NCBI GenBank assembly: GCA_037349105.1
Contig: JAYJMM010000040.1
Location: 434,001 to 498,000 of the forward strand
Source: Limnomonas spitsbergensis
Taxonomy: Eukaryota > Chlorophyta > Chlorophyceae > Chlamydomonadales
Direction: 5' to 3'
DNA: 64,000 nucleotides
The notes below the pieces were generated by a model. It searched no databases. It saw nothing but the letters and a program-made list of their open reading frames with translations, and was not told the DNA's origin. Shown here in pieces: positions 55,341-64,000 of the stretch. The position numbers and the translations under genes are program-made. Within the stretch, counting starts at the first letter, position 1; every line of letters begins with the position of its first letter.

Positions 55341-55526
55341 GTCATCATGGTCATAACATTAGGGTTTAGGGTTTAGGCATCAAGGTCAAGGTTCCTACAA
55401 AAGAAACGAGGGGGGGAAGTGGAAAGTCCCGGGGTGAAACCGCCCCCGGGAGGTCGGGGACTCGTCACTTGCACCTTTCGATCGGCGCACGTACAAGTAC
55501 GCACTTCCATGCTACTTTATCCCTTA

Positions 55527-55769
55527 CCCCCGGGAGGGCCATGTCGTGTGACACTGACCTCCGAGAGGGCCGGGACGTGTGTCAACGACCCCTAGGAGGG
55601 CCGGGACATGTGTCATTGATCCATGGGAGGGCTTTGACGTGTGTTTCTGACACCTGGGAGGGCCGGGATGTGTGCCAACGAAGGCCTGGACATTTTCTAA
55701 CGTCCCTTGGGAGTGCTACTACGTGTGCCACCAACCCCTAAGAGGGCCGGGAGATGTGCCATGAAGTGT
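55527..55769 (+). repeat. About 40-bp minisatellite with GAGGGCCGGGACGTGTGTCA
   Basis: Six imperfect copies of a 38-42 bp unit containing GGGAGGGCCGGGACGTGTG. Diverged copies in reverse occur at about 61460-61560. Confidence 0.8.
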
Positions 55770-55807
55770 CACTTGCCTAGTCTCACACCACGAAGTCAAT
55801 CAAGGCA

Positions 55808-55890
55808 TTCGGCACACACACTCTTGGAAGCACCTTTCCTACCAGTATACCCTTCACACGGGACATCGACAGAGGAGCCTACTTATAAGG
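55808..55890 (+). repeat. Dispersed repeat shared with the 6.8-kb unit
   Basis: Sequence with CCTACCAGTATACCCTTCAC and CACGGGACATCGAC is the reverse-oriented relative of 31437-31520 (and 38257-38340). In both places it lies close to CACTTCACCCC-type sequence. Confidence 0.6.
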
Positions 55891-56129
55891 GTTTGCCAAT
55901 CGACTTCATCCCTCTGGGCAGGTAAAGAAAACGCAGCAAATTAGAAGGGCTCCTTGTGAATCAACATGATTCGGCCTTGTTCCGTCGGTTGGGGCATGGC
56001 TCGTTGAGACAGTCACATCCTGGCTCATTGGGTCAACCTGCATATCATAAATATGTGAACTTCCATGCGAACGTACCCTTTCAAGTCGAGACATGTCAAG
56101 ATACCCCGGATTATGTCGATATATGTCGC

Positions 56130-56202
56130 GGTTCCGTAGCTGAATTGGTAGAGCATCATTCTGCGAAGAATGGGGATGTGGGTTCGAATCCCACCGTAGC
56201 TT
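56130..56202 (+). tRNA. tRNA-like gene, possible tRNA-Arg (anticodon GCG) or pseudogene
   Basis: A 73-nt span with a good T arm (GTGGG, loop TTCGAAT, CCCAC), a D arm GCTGAATTGGTAGAGC that pairs at three of four positions, and an acceptor pairing GGTTCCG with CGTAGCT at six of seven positions, counting two wobbles. At standard numbering the anticodon would be GCG at 56163-56165. However, the anticodon stem pairs well only when shifted by one base (CATTC with GAATG), leaving a six-base loop. No CCA is encoded, as in eukaryotic nuclear tRNAs. A CTCAGTG sequence follows. It is either a slightly decayed tRNA or a tRNA-derived repeat. Confidence 0.5.
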
Positions 56203-56739
56203 CCTCAGTGACAGGTAAAACCTCTCGGCGATATGTGTGCGTGTACGTACGCGCCGTAGCCAGTCATATGGAAAATCGCAAAGTAAAAGAGGTACCGACG
56301 AGGGACTGATCCACAGTTACTATGACTCGGTGGAGGGTGAGCGTATACCGTACGGGCAGGTTTACCTACGGGTCGCCTATACCTAGGGATCCGTCAAATT
56401 CACAAACGATTGGAAACGACACGTAGTTCTTACTTCTTACTTCTTATGTCGCGGTACCCCGATAAATGACGAAACATCCCGAAATAGTTTGCCAATTTTC
56501 GACGACGACGACGAGATCGCCCCGGGAATCGCCCAGTACTAGATGTGACACAAAGTCAGGGATGTAGCGACGACGTTGGACAGGAGAAGCCGCGGCCTCG
56601 AAGGAAATGAAAGAATCACTTCTTAGGGTTGTCGCCAAAACCGGACAAAATGTGTGGCATATCCTCTATTGACGGCGTTCGTAAAGATGTATCAACAGAT
56701 ATTAACATAGCATCACGTAGGGTCAGTTATGTACGTCAC

Positions 56740-57770
56740 GCCACAGGGGTTTTGTTGCCAGCTTGGTAGCCTGGCAGGTAGGCAACGTCACGCACCCGAG
56801 GTTTTTGCAAGGTGGCAGCCTGACAGGTACGCAACGACACGCCCCTGGGGATACTTGGCGAGGCGTGTAGGCTGGCCGGTAGGCAGCGTCACGCCCCTTG
56901 GGTGTTTTGCAATGTCGATAGTATGGAGGCCAGGCCGGTAGGTAGCGTCACGTTCCCTTGGATCTATTGCAAGGCTGGGAGCCTGGTCGGTAGGCAGCGT
57001 CACGCGGACTCACGCCCTTTGGGTGTTCTGCAATGTCGGTAGCCTGGCCGGTAGGCAACGTCACGCCATTGGGGATGTTTGTAAGGTCAGTAGCATGGAC
57101 GGTAGGCAGCGATACATCCCGGAGAATGTTTGCAAGGTGGCAGCCTGGATGTAGGCAGCGTCATGCCCCTTGGGAGTTAAGCAAGGTTGTTAGCGACTTG
57201 CCACCGAGGATTTTTAGTCGGTAGCATGCACAGTAGGCAGAGGCACGTCCCTGGATGTTTATTTGCAGCCTGTCCGGTAGGCAAGGACATACCACCGGGG
57301 TAGTTTGCAAAGTGGCAGCCTGGCAGGGAGATTAAAGGGTGATTACGAAATCAGGGCGTCACGGCCCTAGGTTTGTTTGCAAGTCAAGTAGCCTAGCTGC
57401 TCGGCAGAGTCACGTCCCGGACGATGTCTGCATGGTCGGTAGCCTGCCCGTTGGACAGCAACACGTCCCTGGGGATGTTTGCATGGTGGCAGCCTCACAT
57501 GCAAGCAACGAGACGCACCCGGGAAATTATGCAAGGCTGGTTTTTGGCCGGTAGGCAACGTCGTGCCCCTTCAAGGCTTGGGTGTTTTACAATGTCGGTA
57601 GTCTGGGAGCCTGGCAGGAAGGCATCGTCACGTTCACTGGGACTGTTTGCAAGGCTCGGAGCTTGACCAGTAGGCAACGTCACGCATTTTGGGTATTTAG
57701 AAATGTCGGTAGCATGGCCGTTAAGCAACGTCACGTCATTGGGGATTTTTGCAAGGTGCAAGGACGACAT
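56740..57770 (+). repeat. Minisatellite of 50-60 bp with GTAGGCAACGTCACG core
   Basis: About 18 imperfect copies of a unit of roughly 50-60 bp, each with GGTAGGCAGCGTCACG, a TTTGCAAGG or TTTTGCAATG stretch and AGCCTGGCCGGT. Open frames across it are artefacts. Confidence 0.9.
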
Positions 57771-58700
57771 CTCCTGCAGCGCCCTCAATACATTGGCGAA
57801 ATCCTGCCCCGAGATCCTGCGCTTGAACTAAAGAAAACGCAGAAAATTAGAAGAGCTCCATGTAAGCGCGCCTTCTTCTCCCACCCCCCAAGCGACACTG
57901 GGGGGAGCCGAAAATGTTGGTCCATCCTGTTCTCGTGCTCGGTTTTGAAATCGTCGCCGGCTACAGGTTCCACAAAGGGTATTATTATTTATCAACACAA
58001 AAGGGGGCATTTGCGTTTACGGAGAGTACGGCAGCAAACGCATTGACAGAGGCTATTTCCTCGTTCGCGTGAGACAGCGACACACGTGAAAGTGTAAATA
58101 AATTTAGTTGACATATTTAAGCACGATATGGCCTGAAAACGGGTCCAAGTCGGCTCATGCTCGGATCATCGGAATAGCATGTTCTCCAACTCGGTTTCAC
58201 GCTACACTGTGGCTCGTAACTAATCTTTTCATATACTAAAAGGATCGCCAAAAACAAAAGGGGGCATTTTTTTGTTAAATTTCGTCTAGGACGTCCAGAA
58301 CGTCTGACACAAAAAAACATATGGGTTGGACTAGGGCCCTGGACTGGATTGAGATGCAAGCCATGCAGACATATGCACCACCGGTATGCCAATGACGTTT
58401 CACCTATAGGCGTTGCTCAAAAGGCTCGACTGGACAGTAAAAAGAGACATTGTCATTTACAGATCAGCAACATCTATGCATTCGCACACAAGCATTACCC
58501 GACATGCACAGCCCATAAAATAGTAGCACACACATCTCATTCAACCAACGCAACGACAGCGTAATTCCGCTTGTTCGAAAGGCAGAAGAGCGAGCTGCGC
58601 AGTGACTGGCTAATGCATTGGGTTTGAAATGCAAGGTTCAGAGACCATGTGTGTGCCACCTCACGCATGCTTGTAAACATGACGGAAATGGCCGCGGATA
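57771..58700. other. Non-coding sequence with a short repeated block
   Basis: A block AAAGAAAACGCAGAAAATTAGAAG at 57829-57852 recurs nearly unchanged at 55924-55947, near the start of the tRNA-bearing segment. No gene is supported in the rest. Confidence 0.4.
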
Positions 58701-58708
58701 GCGGGGTG

Positions 58709-59077
58709 TTAGAAGATGCGGTTGATGCAGTCCCGGTCTACCCCAGCTTGGTTGGTGAACTGCTCGGATGTATGGTGGTTGAGAGCAGGCGCCATGCATG
58801 ACTTGACTGCATATGTGCCGCGAGAACACATATCTAGGTGGAAGGGGCGATCCCCTTCCGCCTGTATGCATGTGACGGTGCAGAACTTTACTTGGTTCAA
58901 CACGCACATCACATCCTTGGCCTGAGGCTTGTAACCCGAATTGTGAGCATGAAGCTGGCTTAAAAGAGTCTCACAACAATCAGAGTCCGTGCTCTCCATG
59001 TTGACGGCGTTACCACGGGGGGCAACTCCAGTCTGCTGCCCAGTTGTTGCTGCTACTGGGCGGGGCCCCTCCATCAT
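58709..59077 (-). CDS. Hypothetical protein, 122 aa
   Basis: Two ATG codons open the frame (59077), which ends at TAG. The middle and C-terminal parts read as protein (DCCETLLSQLHAHNSGYKPQ, KDVMCVLNQVKFCTVTCIQA, FHLDMCSRGTYAVKSCMAP), with several Cys. No family was recognised. It lies downstream of another minus-strand frame (59605-59177), and the two could be exons of one gene. Confidence 0.3.
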   Translation of the reverse strand: MMEGPRPVAATTGQQTGVAPRGNAVNMESTDSDCCETLLSQLHAHNSGYKPQAKDVMCVLNQVKFCTVTCIQAEGDRPFHLDMCSRGTYAVKSCMAPALNHHTSEQFTNQAGVDRDCINRIF

Positions 59078-59176
59078 GTGTGGTCATAGCGTATGTAGAG
59101 GAATGGTGGCCAGGGTGCGGCGGCTGGATTCACCTGCCCGCCTAGCTACATGTGTGCTTCCAGTGCCCCTCGTGCA

Positions 59177-59605
59177 TTACGGGAACGGGGGTGGGCAGTT
59201 CCTCCGGGCACTGCCACTTACTTCCACCAGCTGTACCATGCTGATCATGGGTGGAATGAACTTGCTTTGTGGACTGTGTTGTGGGCATTGTTGAGGGTTG
59301 GTCTCTAGGGATTCTGAGGCGCCGGTGTCGTTTGCCTTTCCGGCCTTCTCTTTTTGGTCCTTTTCTTTTGTTGTTGTTGTTGTTGTTGTTGTTTGCCCCC
59401 TTTTTAGTTTCTTCTCTTCTCCCTTCTGATCAGTGGGGCGCCCTCGCGGCCAATCAGGGGTGGGATACGCTTGCTTTTGTGACGATCCAACGCCACTATC
59501 ATTGCCAGTCCCCTCTGACACCGATCCCTCCATAACATAACCGCCGTCCCCAGGATTCCCATGCTGGCTACTGCCCGAAGAATTTGTCCCGACCCGTCGG
59601 TCCAT
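59177..59605 (-). CDS. Hypothetical low-complexity protein, 142 aa
   Basis: An ATG frame preceded by an in-frame TGA. Gly/Ser/Gln-rich N-terminus, a basic Lys/Arg stretch, an eight-residue Thr run coded by a GTT/AAC triplet repeat (59369-59392), then a basic KEKDQKEKAGKAND segment. It ends at TAA. A chance frame cannot be excluded. Confidence 0.25.
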   Translation of the reverse strand: MDRRVGTNSSGSSQHGNPGDGGYVMEGSVSEGTGNDSGVGSSQKQAYPTPDWPRGRPTDQKGEEKKLKRGQTTTTTTTTKEKDQKEKAGKANDTGASESLETNPQQCPQHSPQSKFIPPMISMVQLVEVSGSARRNCPPPFP

Positions 59606-59939
59606 GCCATGTCCTCGTCACCAGAAGATCCATGTGGCTCCATACTGGCAATTTGCCCAAGGACTGCCCAGGCTCGTCAACCTCGAACCATCGTCCTTGT
59701 AACTGGCATGCTTTACCAAGCAACATCTCCTCATATCCCCATCTCCGCCCCGCATCGCCATCGTCAATGCCTACAACTATCCTCGACTCCCCGTCATTGC
59801 CACCAGCATCGTCCCGTCATCGTCTCTACTTCATTTACGGTCCCTGTCGTTATCATCACCGCCCATTGTCCCCGTCATTGTCACCGTCACCGGCTTGTTC
59901 CTTCTTGTACCCGCTACATTGTAACGATGCGCCACTACA

Positions 59940-60260
59940 AGGGGTATTGATAGTGATGTAAAAGGATCTAGATGTATTGGAGCGTCTCATAGGGGTATAT
60001 ATAGGGGTATATATACCCCAAATCGCTACATACCTCCCCCCTTAATCCACCCGTCCGTCCTCGAGTGTGGCCTCCCTCTCCCAATCTTTCGAAATGGGTT
60101 GGACTACAGCCTCGAATCGGATTCGAACTAGGTACTACGTTCCATACCGTGGTGCTCGGTCTAGCGTAGCGGTTGGGGATGCACTTTTACGTTGCCAAGG
60201 ATCGAACCCCGGCCTGTCTACATACTAAGTGTACGTCTCATAAGGATATGTATACCCCGG
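59940..60260 (+). repeat. Palindromic and tRNA-related repeat region
   Basis: GGGGTATATATACCCC at 60004-60019 is a perfect 16-bp palindrome, followed by AAATCGCTACA. A related CATAAGGATATG, TATACCCCGGGTCGCTACA occurs at 60239-60269. Between them, TAGCGTAGCGGTTGGGGATGC and GGATCGAACCCCGG (60163-60217) resemble A and B boxes of a tRNA-related polymerase III promoter. A small tRNA-derived SINE or decayed tRNA would fit. Confidence 0.35.
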
Positions 60261-60373
60261 GTCGCTACACTTGGGCTAATGACGACGTTCTTAAAAAGAA
60301 AACAAAAAGGGGGCGCTAGAGAAGGGGTGAGACATACAAATAAACTGTACAGTACGTAAAGAGAATATAAACA

Positions 60374-60470
60374 TCTTGTACGCCAGCCTACGTCCGGACC
60401 TTGAAGGAGGTTCTAGTCGGACTTCGGCAAGGGGTTGTCGCGTGGCTTGACGTTTGATAGGTCAGTGGCT
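60374..60470 (+). repeat. Direct repeat, copy 1
   Basis: CTTGTACGCCAGCCTACGTC through GACGTTTGATAGGTC matches 60956-61045 at about 80% or better. The two copies are some 580 bp apart. Confidence 0.6.
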
Positions 60471-60955
60471 TCTGATGACAGTCGGGTGGATGGGGGGCTT
60501 CCGACACGTCAGCCAGCACCTCCCCCCGAACGAACGGCCCACCTCCAACGTCAGGGACATGAGCATCGCAACTTGCAAAGAAAGTACTCGAAACATTATG
60601 GGATCAACTCTGTCGGTCATTTACCTATTGATAAGTTAAGCCTCCAGATCCGAACCCCTCCGGAGACCCCCTGGCCGGTTCCCGGTCACAGGATACGTGA
60701 TGTGGCGATTGGGGGATTGTATGTGGATTGGCGACCCGGAACGTCAGCAGTCGTCAACACCCTTCCTTGCCCACGCCCCCCATGATCGAGGTTCGCGCTC
60801 CAACCACGGGACTGACATAACCTTCACCGACACCATCACCGACACCATCAACATGCGCGTTTGGCGCCAATGGCACTGTTCTTGTATGATTTAGACATTG
60901 TGTGGTTTCGGGGACATAGTCTAGCTAAAGTGAATGGCGTAACAAAGAGATGAAA

Positions 60956-61045
60956 CATCTTGCACGCCAGCCTACGTCCTGACCTTGGCAGGTTCCAGCC
61001 GGACTTCGGCCCGGGTCGCGTGACTTGACGTTTAAGTGGTCGGCG
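60956..61045 (+). repeat. Direct repeat, copy 2
   Basis: Second copy of the block at 60374-60470. GTGGTTTCGGGGACATAGT-type words also recur at 60901 and 61149. No coding capacity is seen from 61046 to 61600 apart from diverged minisatellite copies at 61460-61560. Confidence 0.6.
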
Positions 61046-61849
61046 GGTTCGGGGGGTACAGGCTCGCCAGATTTTGCTCTTCCTCATGCGCCCATTTTGG
61101 CAGCAAACAGGACAGCTTTCGAAAAGAATAATGTCTGTATGGTAGTTTGTGGTTTCGGGGGCATAGTATTGCTACATTGACTGTGGCTTAAACAAAAGTA
61201 AGTTGTAGTCGAAGTGGGCCAAACAGAGAAGTGAAGGAAATCTAAACAAAAATGAGAGGAAGAAGGGGAGGAAACCAAGGGACATGAAAGAGGGGAAGAA
61301 GATAGGCAAAATATAAGGAGGAAGGAGGAGATACTAATCCCGGGGATCTTCTAAAGCGTCCGCTACTATCGAGGTTTTCCACCTTGGAGTGTTGCAATTT
61401 TTTCTCCGTTTGTCTCGGCAAGGATGAGCCTCCATAGTCCCAGCCATCTTGGGGGTCGGTAACGCATATCATGGCCTTCCCGGGCCGAGGTCGGTGACAC
61501 ACGTCCCCGCCCTCTAGGGGGGGGTGACACACGTCTCGGTCCTTCCGGGGCTCATTTGCGATGGAAAGACGAGGTGAACACGTCACGCAAGCCATGCCTG
61601 ATCAAACGCACCAAATTCTGATACACTCTCTTGACCAACGACAGCGAAAGATATGCGTAAGTTTATTTGAAGCACTTTCAACAGGCATTCGGACATTTTT
61701 TCGAAGTTACATTGTTCCTAGTTTTGTGACGGTGAATACTTCATGCAATTCTTGCATCGTAAATTGCACCAATTTCTTTATCGGAGAAGAACTTCATTCC
61801 ACTTCACACGGGGAACATATTTCGAACGATCAGCGATAGCGATAGACAG

Positions 61850-62130
61850 CCAATAGGGAAACATTATCAACAACGTCGCGAAAGCTATGCGAACGACTGT
61901 GGAAAGCCTACCAAAAACATTGTGACCCTGCGAAAAATAAGCGGAGCTTGTAAGCCATGGCTACGGAAAACTTTCGGCGGAAAAAGTCGGAATTCACACG
62001 TTTTCATACTTATGGCACGGTTATGGCACAGTTCGTGAATGATCTTTTGCATACATTTTTACTTCAATCCGAGTTTTTTCTAGTTAATCACCTACATACC
62101 TGCTAACTACCTACCGACCTACATACAAGG
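61850..62130 (+). repeat. Dispersed repeat family member, plus, with degenerate ACCT tail
   Basis: Contains GTCGCGAAAGCTATGCGAAC, CTGCGAAAAATAAGCGGAGC and CACACGTTTTCATACTTATG, then CACCTACATACCTGCTAACTACCTACCGACC. This gives the ancestral short form of the tract that is 1.3 kb long at 46534. Confidence 0.65.
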
Positions 62131-62496
62131 TTGTGCGATTACGCCGTAATCCGTTTTGTGTGTAAGTAATTACGGTCAATTAAGGCGTTACCCGTAATTG
62201 CGCGCAAGCAAGGCTTTTTAGCTTACACGCAATTAAGATCGAGTTGTAATCTATACCGCAAGCACGTTTTGGTGGATTTTGGGCTTTTGGGGACATCAAT
62301 CATACATTTTCGGTGGTGGGAAGTTGCACATCGTTGTGCGTCACCTCGTAGGGGGATATCGTGACGACGGATTTGAACAACCTCCACGTTAAAATGTCAC
62401 GAGCTAAAAACCTCATTTGCGGTCCGTCATGAGGGTTTTGTCTGTGGTTAGGCCATACGCAACTTGTAGTGATTGCGGTGCACTCTGGGCGGTCAT

Positions 62497-63106
62497 GGTA
62501 AATTGCGCGCAATTTGCACTGTCGGCGCAAACGGTAATTTCACAAACCGTAAGGAAGCACAGCACTGCCTACATACGCATTCTACCCCCCTTATTATCCC
62601 TTTCGTTACGCTATGCTTCACACGGGAATAGACTAAGCATCGACCCATGTTCTTTGTGGCTGAGGGATTCCATGCACGCTTGTCCACGCTCAGATCGACG
62701 ACTGAGTTGGGTGAGCCAAGCCATTGAGAAAGAAGAACTGAGATTTCGAAAGTTGGGACATGAGGTCCCGATGGGCGAATTTGAGGGGTATAAAAAGCGC
62801 GCTAGACGCGCAGGATCTAGATAACTAAGGCATGTTACAAAGTCTTTGCTGCGATGCTGTGGAGCGAAAGCGAGTTGAAGACTTTTACTGTCGTCAATGC
62901 GCAATGTTGCGTTGGTCTGCTCGCTCTGGTTAGAAATTTGTGCGACGACATGACATTATCCGATAGATGAAGGCAAGGGCGGTGGTGTGTACACCATATG
63001 ACTTCAATTTTTTTTCGATCGCACATGCTGCAATCAGTAGTGCAGTGCTTCCTTGCGGTTCGTGAAATTTCGGTTTGCGCTGACGGTACAATTTGCGCGC
63101 AATTCA
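62497..63106. mobile_element. MITE-like segment with inverted repeats of about 70 bp
   Basis: Arm 62497-62570 (GTAAATTGCGCGCAATTTG, then GCAAACGGTAATTTCACAAA, then AAGGAAGCAC) is an imperfect inverse of 63037-63106. The interior of about 470 bp carries one small plus-strand frame. No target duplication could be fixed. It may be a non-autonomous DNA transposon or a chance-preserved inverted duplication. Confidence 0.4.
62672..62824 (+). CDS. Hypothetical small basic protein, 50 aa
   Basis: ATG frame inside the inverted-repeat segment, with SWVSQAIEKEELRFRKLGHE and a basic tail GYKKRARRAGSR, ending TAA. Composition is protein-like but the frame is short; no family was recognised. Confidence 0.2.
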   Translation: MHACPRSDRRLSWVSQAIEKEELRFRKLGHEVPMGEFEGYKKRARRAGSR

Positions 63107-63205
63107 CTACTACTGGCCTACCGATTCCTCTGCTGTCGCTACCATATTTACCTACCAATTAGCATAATTTGTTCCATCAGGCGTTGCCCAGAATAGGCCG
63201 ATTGC

Positions 63206-64000
63206 GCCGCCACCAATCCCCCCTCCCCTCAACGCACACTGACATCCACCGCCACCGGCCCCCCCTCCCCTCAGCGCACTCTGACATCCACCGCCAACAG
63301 CCCCCCATCCCCTAAGCGCACTCTGACATCCACCGCCACCAGTCACCACTCACCTCAGCGCACTCTGACATCCACCACCACCAGTCCCCCCTCCCTTCAG
63401 CGCACTCTGACATCCACCGCCACCAGTCCCCCCTTCCCCCAGCGCACTCAGACCTCCACCGCCACCAACCCCCCTTCCCCCAACGCACTCTGACACCCAC
63501 TGCCAACAGCCCCCCCTCCCCTCAGCGCACTCTGACATCCACCGCCACCAGTCACCCCTCCCCGCATCGCACTCTGACATCTACCGCCACCAGTCCCCTC
63601 TTCCCTCAGCGCACTCTGACATCCACCGCCACCAGCCCCCCCTCCCGTCAACGCACTCTGAAATCAACCGCCACCAGTCCCCCCTCCCCTCAGCGCACTC
63701 TGACATCCACCGCCACCAGTCCCCCCTCCCCTCAGCGCACTGTGACATCCATCTCCACCAGCCCCCCCTCCCCTCAGCGCACTCATACCTCTTCCGCCAA
63801 CAGTACCCCCTCCCCTCAGCGAACTCTGACATCCACCGCCACCAGCCCCCCCTCCCATTAACGCACTCTGACATCCTCCACCACCAGTCCCCCCTCCCCT
63901 CAGCGCACTCTGACATACACTGCCATCAGTCCCCCCTTCCCCCTGCGCACTCTGACATCCACCACCACCACCCCCCCCCCCCGCCCCTTCCCCCAGCGCA
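63206..64000 (+). repeat. 42-bp minisatellite running off the window
   Basis: About 19 copies of a 42-bp unit with CAGCGCACTCTGACATCCAC and CGCCACCAGTCCCCCCTCCC. 42 is a multiple of 3, so it keeps long minus-strand frames open with a 14-residue Cys/Gly/Trp-containing repeat. I treat these as artefacts. Confidence 0.95.

Noticed and set aside
63152..63916. Minus-strand Cys/Gly/Trp-rich repeat proteins
   Set aside because: The 42-bp minisatellite is a multiple of three and keeps frames open; no start, no other protein character.
63206..64000. CRISPR-like regular repeats
   Set aside because: There are no unique spacers; units are contiguous 42-bp tandem copies in a eukaryotic sequence.

Overview
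The window looks like a repeat-rich stretch of a eukaryotic nuclear genome, most plausibly a green alga. The grounds are TTTAGGG-type interstitial telomere-like tracts, a chromodomain Ty3/Gypsy element (chromovirus), a Gypsy integrase followed by a PHD finger (a design I associate from memory with green-algal elements), and a LINE-like fragment with RNase H plus a PD-(D/E)XK-like motif. I cannot name the species. There are no bacterial operons and no convincing intact host gene. Almost every coding signal belongs to a retroelement.

Layout. (1) 1-4.4 kb: a damaged minus-strand copy ('copy A') of a large Gypsy element, carrying a 2.3-kb insertion flanked by 9-bp duplications. (2) 5.65-20.97 kb: a second, nearly complete minus-strand member ('element B', about 15.3 kb) with target duplications. 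Its order is gag-like region, a very long unassigned region, zinc-finger module, reverse transcriptase (RT), RNase H, a DNMT3-like cytosine-C5 DNA methyltransferase, HHCC and DDE integrase, and a PHD finger. Its termini are arranged A1-interior-B1-A2-B2, like split direct repeats, instead of two plain LTRs. It sits inside an older open reading frame whose two halves still join in frame. (3) 21.39-26.90 kb: a chromovirus ('element C') with 403-bp LTRs and a 5-bp target duplication, clearly dead. (4) 26.9-44.9 kb: a head-to-tail array of a 6.82-kb unit (2.6 copies) with internal minisatellites, telomere-like repeats and dispersed elements. The middle copy looks like an unequal-crossover hybrid. 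(5) 46.5-47.9 kb: a 1.3-kb almost perfect ACCT microsatellite inside a member of a dispersed repeat family. (6) 52.1-54.3 kb: a decayed minus-strand LINE fragment. (7) 54.9-64 kb: minisatellites, a tRNA-like gene, tRNA-related or palindromic repeats, a MITE-like inverted repeat and a few small open frames of unknown function.

How the parts relate. Elements B and C illustrate two ways for a Gypsy integrase to carry a chromatin-reading module (PHD versus chromodomain). B also carries its own DNA methyltransferase between RNase H and integrase. The same junction is present at the start of copy A, so this is a family feature and not a one-off chimera. Many frame breaks in B are single-base differences in homopolymers, so B may be closer to intact than the raw frames suggest.
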